DNA from: Velthaea sp965214335
Lineage (GTDB): Bacteria > Vulcanimicrobiota > Vulcanimicrobiia > Vulcanimicrobiales > Vulcanimicrobiaceae
Assembly (NCBI GenBank): GCA_965214335.1
Contig: CBDCBO010000008.1
Location: 62,001-126,000 of the forward strand
DNA: 64,000 nt
Reading direction: 5' to 3'
The notes under the pieces: model-generated
Seen by the model: only the letters and a program-made list of their open reading frames with translations
What the model was told of the DNA's origin: nothing
Database searches by the model: none
Part shown: piece by piece, positions 59,674 through 64,000 of the stretch
How the letters are laid out: the number at the start of each line of letters is the position of its first letter
Position numbering within the stretch: the first letter of the stretch is position 1
Position numbers and translations under genes: made by a program

Positions 59674-61445
59674 AGGTGGTACTTCTTCTCCGCGAGCGCA
59701 TACAGGCGCCGCCATAGCATGCGATTGACGCCGACGACGTAGATACTCATCATCACGACGCCCAGCGTGATGCGCGGCCAATCACCCTTGCTCGTGGCTT
59801 GAGCGATGTACGCGCCCAGACCGGAGGCCGTCAGTGTCGACGTTCCCCAGGTTACCACTTCTGAGACGATGCTGGCATTCCACGCACCGCCGCTGGCCGT
59901 GATGCCGCCGGTGACCCACGATGAAAAGATGCCCGGGACGATCAGCCGCCGCCAGCGCTGCCAGCCGTGCAGGCCGACATCGTCCGCCATCTCGCGCAAG
60001 TCGGTTGGAATGCTCGACGCGCCGGCGATTGAATTAAAGAGGATATACCACTGCGCGCCCAGCGCCATGAGCAAGACGCTGCCGTAGTCAATCGACACGT
60101 GCAGCCGAATGAAGGCCAGCGTGGCGAACGGAAAGATAAAGTTGGCCGGAAACGATGCGAGAAACAGCGCGATCGGCTGTGAGATACGGGCCAGCCGCGG
60201 ATTGAATCCGATCGCCACCCCGATCGGCGTCCACACCGCCGAAGCAAACACCAGCAAAATCATAACCCGAAGCAGCGTCTGGGCACCCAGCCCGACCACG
60301 TGCACGACTTCGGCCACGCCGACGGTCGTAAAGATAAAGTGGACGGCTAGCGCCGCAACAGCGACGACGAAAACGATCAGGGCGCTATTATAGGCAAACT
60401 CGATCGTCCGCACGCTGCGCTCGCTGCGCGGTCGCGCAACGCCGATCGCGAAAGCGTGAGATAACAGCCCATTGATCGCATCGAAGCCCGGCGTGACGAT
60501 TCGGCCGATCAGCGGCGTCAGCCGCGATTGCCGGATGATATCGTACACCCACGACTGCGGTGACTCCGCCGCGGCACTTTGTTCGAGCCGAAATTTATCC
60601 GCCCAGGCGACGACCGGACGCCAAAAGAGTTGATCGACCGCCGCAATGACGACAGCCATGGTCAAAACGGCGTACCCGAGCGCCGGCATGTTTTGGGCCG
60701 TGACGGCGGCCGCTACGTACGAACCGATCCCAGGCAGAGTATACTGTGCATTTAAAACACTGATCGCTTCACTCGCGGCGAGAAAAAACCAGCCGCCGCC
60801 GAAACTCATCATCGCGTTCCAGATCAAGCCGATCATGCCGGCCGGAACTTCGAGCCGGATGAAACGCTGCCAGATCGGCAGACCGTAAGCGTCGGTTGCT
60901 TCGGACAGATCGGTCGGCAGCGTGCGTAACGACTGATAAAACGAGAACGCCATATTCCACGCTTGACTCGTGAAGATAGCGAAGATCGACGCCGCTTCGA
61001 GGCCGAAGAGACTGCCGGGAAACAGCGCGATGAAGCCCGTTACCGTAATTGACAAAAACCCGAGCACCGGCACCGATTGCAGAATATCGAGCAGCGGTAT
61101 CAACACGCGCTCGGCGTAGCGGCTGCGTGCGGCAAGATAGCCGTACGCGAACGTGAACAAAAACGACGCGGCAAGTGCGATGAACATGCGCAACGTCGAG
61201 CGCGCGGCGTAATACGGCAGGTTGTGCGGGTCGAGGCTGATCGCGGGAACGTTGCGAGGCGGAACAAAGGCGACAAAAGCACCCGCGCCCACGCGCGCCA
61301 CGAGTGCCAGCAGCAGCAACGCGCCAAAAATTACGGCCACGTCGGCCAGGCCAAAGCCAACCGGCCGCCGCAGCATTCCGGGCGCGGGAAGCATGCGCTG
61401 CATCATCGGGTGCGTAGAAAAACTCCGGCGGTCGAGGGGCGCCAT
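59670..61445 (-). CDS. Fused double-domain ABC importer permease
   Basis: Predicted 591 aa, two permease units in one chain with about 12 membrane helices. The first unit has the EAA loop TDLSEATDAYGLPIWQRFIRLEVPAGMIGLIWN. The second has TDLREMADDVGLHGWQRWRRLIVPGIFSSWVTGG. Both are similar to the SsuC/TauC sulfonate, nitrate or bicarbonate importers. It works with the ATPase immediately downstream. The start is uncertain: ATG 61445 or a downstream ATG pair at about 61406. Confidence 0.88.
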   Translation of the reverse strand: MAPLDRRSFSTHPMMQRMLPAPGMLRRPVGFGLADVAVIFGALLLLALVARVGAGAFVAFVPPRNVPAISLDPHNLPYYAARSTLRMFIALAASFLFTFAYGYLAARSRYAERVLIPLLDILQSVPVLGFLSITVTGFIALFPGSLFGLEAASIFAIFTSQAWNMAFSFYQSLRTLPTDLSEATDAYGLPIWQRFIRLEVPAGMIGLIWNAMMSFGGGWFFLAASEAISVLNAQYTLPGIGSYVAAAVTAQNMPALGYAVLTMAVVIAAVDQLFWRPVVAWADKFRLEQSAAAESPQSWVYDIIRQSRLTPLIGRIVTPGFDAINGLLSHAFAIGVARPRSERSVRTIEFAYNSALIVFVVAVAALAVHFIFTTVGVAEVVHVVGLGAQTLLRVMILLVFASAVWTPIGVAIGFNPRLARISQPIALFLASFPANFIFPFATLAFIRLHVSIDYGSVLLMALGAQWYILFNSIAGASSIPTDLREMADDVGLHGWQRWRRLIVPGIFSSWVTGGITASGGAWNASIVSEVVTWGTSTLTASGLGAYIAQATSKGDWPRITLGVVMMSIYVVGVNRMLWRRLYALAEKKYHL

Positions 61446-61597
61446 CAGATTGCACGGCGGTCTTCGGCACCCCTTGACACGCCCGTGCGCAATAGCTTGG
61501 ATGCCACATCGCAACGAAAGCGGGTTGCACGAAAATCGTTTCTAAACGAAAGACGCAGCCGCGATGGACGAACGCGCCGGACGCGCGGGCAGCGCCG

Positions 61598-63211
61598 TTA
61601 TATTAATCCGTACGCGTTGAGTATATCGGGGCCGGCCGCGTACACCATGCCGTTCGCCACCGTCGGGCTGATCAGCGAAGCGGGGCCGGTCCAGCGTGTA
61701 AAGGCAATGTCGAGCAACTCGTGCGACAGATTCGTCAGGTCGTACGCTCGCAGCATGATTTCGCTGGCTCCGGCGCTACGCGAGTACGCCCACACGATCG
61801 CGGTACCCGGCGTTTGTCCGTTGGACGAGATGACCGGGATTGTTCCGCCGCCGTCACCATGACCGAATTCGTCCGGTGTCTGTCCGACCTTTACGAGCGC
61901 CGGCGGTGATGCCGTGGTGACGCGCCATAACGTCATCGGACCGCTGCCCGGCACGACGACATACGTTTGGGCGTCCGCGCCGATATAGCTCGCCGGCGTG
62001 CCCCACAAACCGTCATTGGTCGTTGCGGCAAACAGGACGTTCGGATCGCCCGGCGGCTGCACGCCGCCCAGATGCTGTTGATCGAGTAAGTAGGTGATGC
62101 CGCGTTTACCGCCGCCCACGGCGACCTGATATGTGCCGGCCGCCTGCGGCAACAGTACGACCCCCGCCGAGCCGAGATCTTGGTCGTGATCGTTGTCGTA
62201 TTGATACGTCGAGGGCGTGAAGAAGTCGCTGACGGCCGATAGCGTCGGCGTAATCTTTAAGAGACTTTGACCCCAGTCGCGATGCGCATCGAACGCGCCG
62301 TTTCCGGTTTGCACGTAGAGATTTCCACCCGCATCGATTGCCGGCGCGGCGCCCGACATCCACACCGACGCCAACCGCACCGGTCCGTAGCCGCCGCCCA
62401 CGATGCGTTGATTCTGCGGCGCGCCGCCGGCGAGCGTCGCGCCGGTCGGCACCGCTCCCGCGGGCGCAAGCGTCGCTGCGTCGAATGCCGCGAGCCAGCC
62501 GGTGGTTGTCGCAGGCTCACGATCGCCCTGCGAACCAAAAGCAACGTAAACCAGGCCGTTCGCTTCGGCTAATCCGGGCCGCTGCAGATTCCACGTTGGA
62601 CTGAGTTCGACCGTCCCACCCGACACGGGCGCCGAAAGCGTAATGATGCGCGGGGCCAGCCGATCGTTGCCGTTTTCGGTCAGCAGCGCGTGCAACCGGT
62701 AGCGCGTCACGGTTTCACCCGAAACCGTTTCATCGGTGCGCACGACGACGTAGATCGAGTCGCGCGCCACGTCGATCGTCGGCGTGCCGGTAAGTCCTTG
62801 GGGTGCGGCTTGGCTGCAGTGACAGCCGTGTGAGGCACGAATGCGCGGCGGCCGCGCAAAGCCGTGAGTCCACAATATCGCGCCGGTCTGCGCATCGATT
62901 CCGTAGACGACGGCGTTCTCGGTCGCGACGATGATGAGGTCGTGGCGCCGCCCGCCAACCCACCGTTGCGGCACGTACAGCGGCTGGGCAAACGCGACGC
63001 CGCTCAGCTTCACGCTGAACTTCAATCCAAATTGGGTTGGATTGACGTTAGCCGTGGTCAACCGCGTTTCGGCCGGATACCAGCCGGTGCGAAAGTTGTC
63101 GTTATGGTACGTCAGGACGCCGACCGGTGCTGTTGCGGCGCGCGCCGCATCGGCCAGTCCGGCCGCTACAACGATCGCGACGACGAATACCACCCGTTGC
63201 ATTGTCGACAT
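61598..63211 (-). CDS. Secreted PQQ-type beta-propeller protein (paralogue 2)
   Basis: Predicted 537 aa exported protein and a paralogue of the protein at 6222-7820. The signal peptide is MQRVVFVVAIVVAAGLADAARA. The shared YHNDNFRTGWYPAE motif, VVYGIDAQTGAILWTHGF, NLYVQTGNGAF and ITYLLDQQHLGG blades are visible. It has an extra HGCHCSQAAPQG loop with a vicinal Cys pair. ATG 63211 is preferred over TTG 63217 because GAGG lies 7 nt before it. No quinone enzyme activity can be asserted. Confidence 0.82.
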   Translation of the reverse strand: MSTMQRVVFVVAIVVAAGLADAARAATAPVGVLTYHNDNFRTGWYPAETRLTTANVNPTQFGLKFSVKLSGVAFAQPLYVPQRWVGGRRHDLIIVATENAVVYGIDAQTGAILWTHGFARPPRIRASHGCHCSQAAPQGLTGTPTIDVARDSIYVVVRTDETVSGETVTRYRLHALLTENGNDRLAPRIITLSAPVSGGTVELSPTWNLQRPGLAEANGLVYVAFGSQGDREPATTTGWLAAFDAATLAPAGAVPTGATLAGGAPQNQRIVGGGYGPVRLASVWMSGAAPAIDAGGNLYVQTGNGAFDAHRDWGQSLLKITPTLSAVSDFFTPSTYQYDNDHDQDLGSAGVVLLPQAAGTYQVAVGGGKRGITYLLDQQHLGGVQPPGDPNVLFAATTNDGLWGTPASYIGADAQTYVVVPGSGPMTLWRVTTASPPALVKVGQTPDEFGHGDGGGTIPVISSNGQTPGTAIVWAYSRSAGASEIMLRAYDLTNLSHELLDIAFTRWTGPASLISPTVANGMVYAAGPDILNAYGLI

Positions 63212-63375
63212 AGACAATCCTCACATGCGATGCCAATTAGAGCCGGAGCAGCCGTCTATCGTGGGATTCGCCGGACGTACTCGACACCGGCCGCGGTTAT
63301 ACGCCGCCTTGCGGATCGGACGCGGAGCGAGCGTGAGCCGATGACAACGGCACCCGGGAGACGAATGAGCCAAGG

Positions 63376-64000
63376 GTGGCGCACGCGAAGCGGATTTTCG
63401 ATCCGATTCACCGGTTCATCGAACTCGACGCCGGAGAAGTTGCGCTGCTCGAAGCACCGGCCCTGCAGCGAATGCGCCGGTTACGCCAGCTTGGATTGGC
63501 GTATTTGGCCTATCCGTCAGCCGAGCACTCGCGCTTCTCGCACGCGCTGGGGGCGCTCGCCATCGGGTCGCGGGCGCTCGATGCGCTACGGCTGCATTCT
63601 CCCGAAGCGTTCGATTCCGCTGCGGACTTTGCGGCGATGCGCCGGCTGCTGCGCGCGAGTTTGCTGCTGCACGACGTCGGTCACGGTCCGTTCAGTCATG
63701 CGTCCGAAGCGACGCTGGGCGTGCGGCACGAAACGCGGACCGCGGAGATTTTGGCGCTGCCACAGATCGCCGCGCCGCTCGATGCGCTCGACGTAAACCG
63801 GGCCGACGTTTTGGAGCTCATCGTTGGAACGTCGACGAAATACCCGGTTCTGCGCGAACTCGTGAGCGGCCCGAATCTCGATGCCGACCGCATGGATTAT
63901 CTGTTGCGCGATGCCTATTTCACCGGCGTCGCCAGTGGCGGATACGATAGCGAACAACTCATTGCTTCGCTGCGCGTGCTCAACCTCAACGGCCGCGCCG
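63376..64000 (+). CDS. HD-domain phosphohydrolase (dGTPase/COG1078-like), truncated by window end
   Basis: At least 208 aa; the gene runs past the right edge. GTG 63376 begins AKRIFDPIHRFIELDAGEVALLEAPALQRMRRLRQLGLAYLAYPSAEHSRFSHALG. The HD motif is LLLHDVGHGPFSHASE. LDADRMDYLLRDAYFTGVASG completes the metal-binding set of HD-superfamily nucleotide hydrolases such as SAMHD1-like and YdhJ. Likely hydrolyses dNTPs or another nucleotide. The divergent gene is the PQQ-type propeller. Confidence 0.88.
   Translation, partial: MAHAKRIFDPIHRFIELDAGEVALLEAPALQRMRRLRQLGLAYLAYPSAEHSRFSHALGALAIGSRALDALRLHSPEAFDSAADFAAMRRLLRASLLLHDVGHGPFSHASEATLGVRHETRTAEILALPQIAAPLDALDVNRADVLELIVGTSTKYPVLRELVSGPNLDADRMDYLLRDAYFTGVASGGYDSEQLIASLRVLNLNGRA

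Noticed and set aside
1..64000. CRISPR arrays, prophage, rRNA genes or insertion sequences
   Set aside because: No regularly spaced repeats, integrase, transposase, capsid or ribosomal RNA signatures were seen in the window.

Overview
The window is a compact chromosomal segment of a high-GC bacterium, roughly 63 percent G+C by eye. Genes are densely packed and many operon partners overlap by 4 bp at ATGA or GTGA junctions. Housekeeping genes (dnaG, rpoD, tldD/tldE, trxB) sit beside many secreted proteins that start with Sec signal peptides. No single marker settles the taxonomy. The mix of paired secreted PQQ-type beta-propellers, a copper-amine-oxidase stalk protein, KamB/KamC reactivase homologues and many lineage-specific secreted proteins would fit an uncultured Eremiobacterota (WPS-2)-like or similar soil lineage. 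That placement is an inference.

Left third (1-26 kb): a glycine-zipper protein, thioredoxin reductase, a membrane glycosyltransferase and an MBL hydrolase come first. A secreted thioredoxin-TPR protein then diverges from a PQQ-type propeller. Next is a four-gene reverse operon: a DDAH-like protein whose catalytic His appears to be Arg, a phosphoesterase, and an ABC-2 exporter pair. A 1.2-kb decayed region follows, with a SnoaL-like remnant and small repeats. After it come a MocR regulator with an orphan response regulator, an esterase/epimerase/NUDIX run, tldD/tldE, a DUF5069 protein, a secreted M1 aminopeptidase and a YcaQ-like protein.

Middle (24.8-42.9 kb): an unrecognised tail-anchored protein, a small Cys-rich secreted protein, a PBP4-type carboxypeptidase, a second M1 aminopeptidase carrying HEAT repeats, and an MmcB-like nuclease. 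Then come a GT39 glycosyltransferase, an SDR, a stalk-domain protein and an RND pump with an unusual membrane insertion. The stretch at 38.3-40.4 kb is poorer in conserved genes, holds a frameshifted secreted gene, and ends at a tRNA-Leu(GAG) with a visible promoter and terminator. Beyond it, a peroxiredoxin-redoxin pair diverges from a Fur/PerR-type gene across a perfect 21-bp palindrome, which points to peroxide-responsive control.

Right third (42.3-64 kb): a reverse operon runs MntP-like, KamB-like, KamC-like (MutS-type ATPase), BKACE/Kce, OppB (apparently starting at CTG), OppC, and a small secreted protein. This looks like an amino-acid (lysine) fermentation module separated from its mutase. 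Further on are a receiver-only regulator, an orphan ModB-like permease with proline dehydrogenase, a HEAT-cyclophilin fusion, a KGG stress protein, secreted hypotheticals and an SDR. The end holds rpoD and dnaG behind a two-gene ABC importer, a second PQQ-type propeller, and a truncated HD phosphohydrolase at the window edge.
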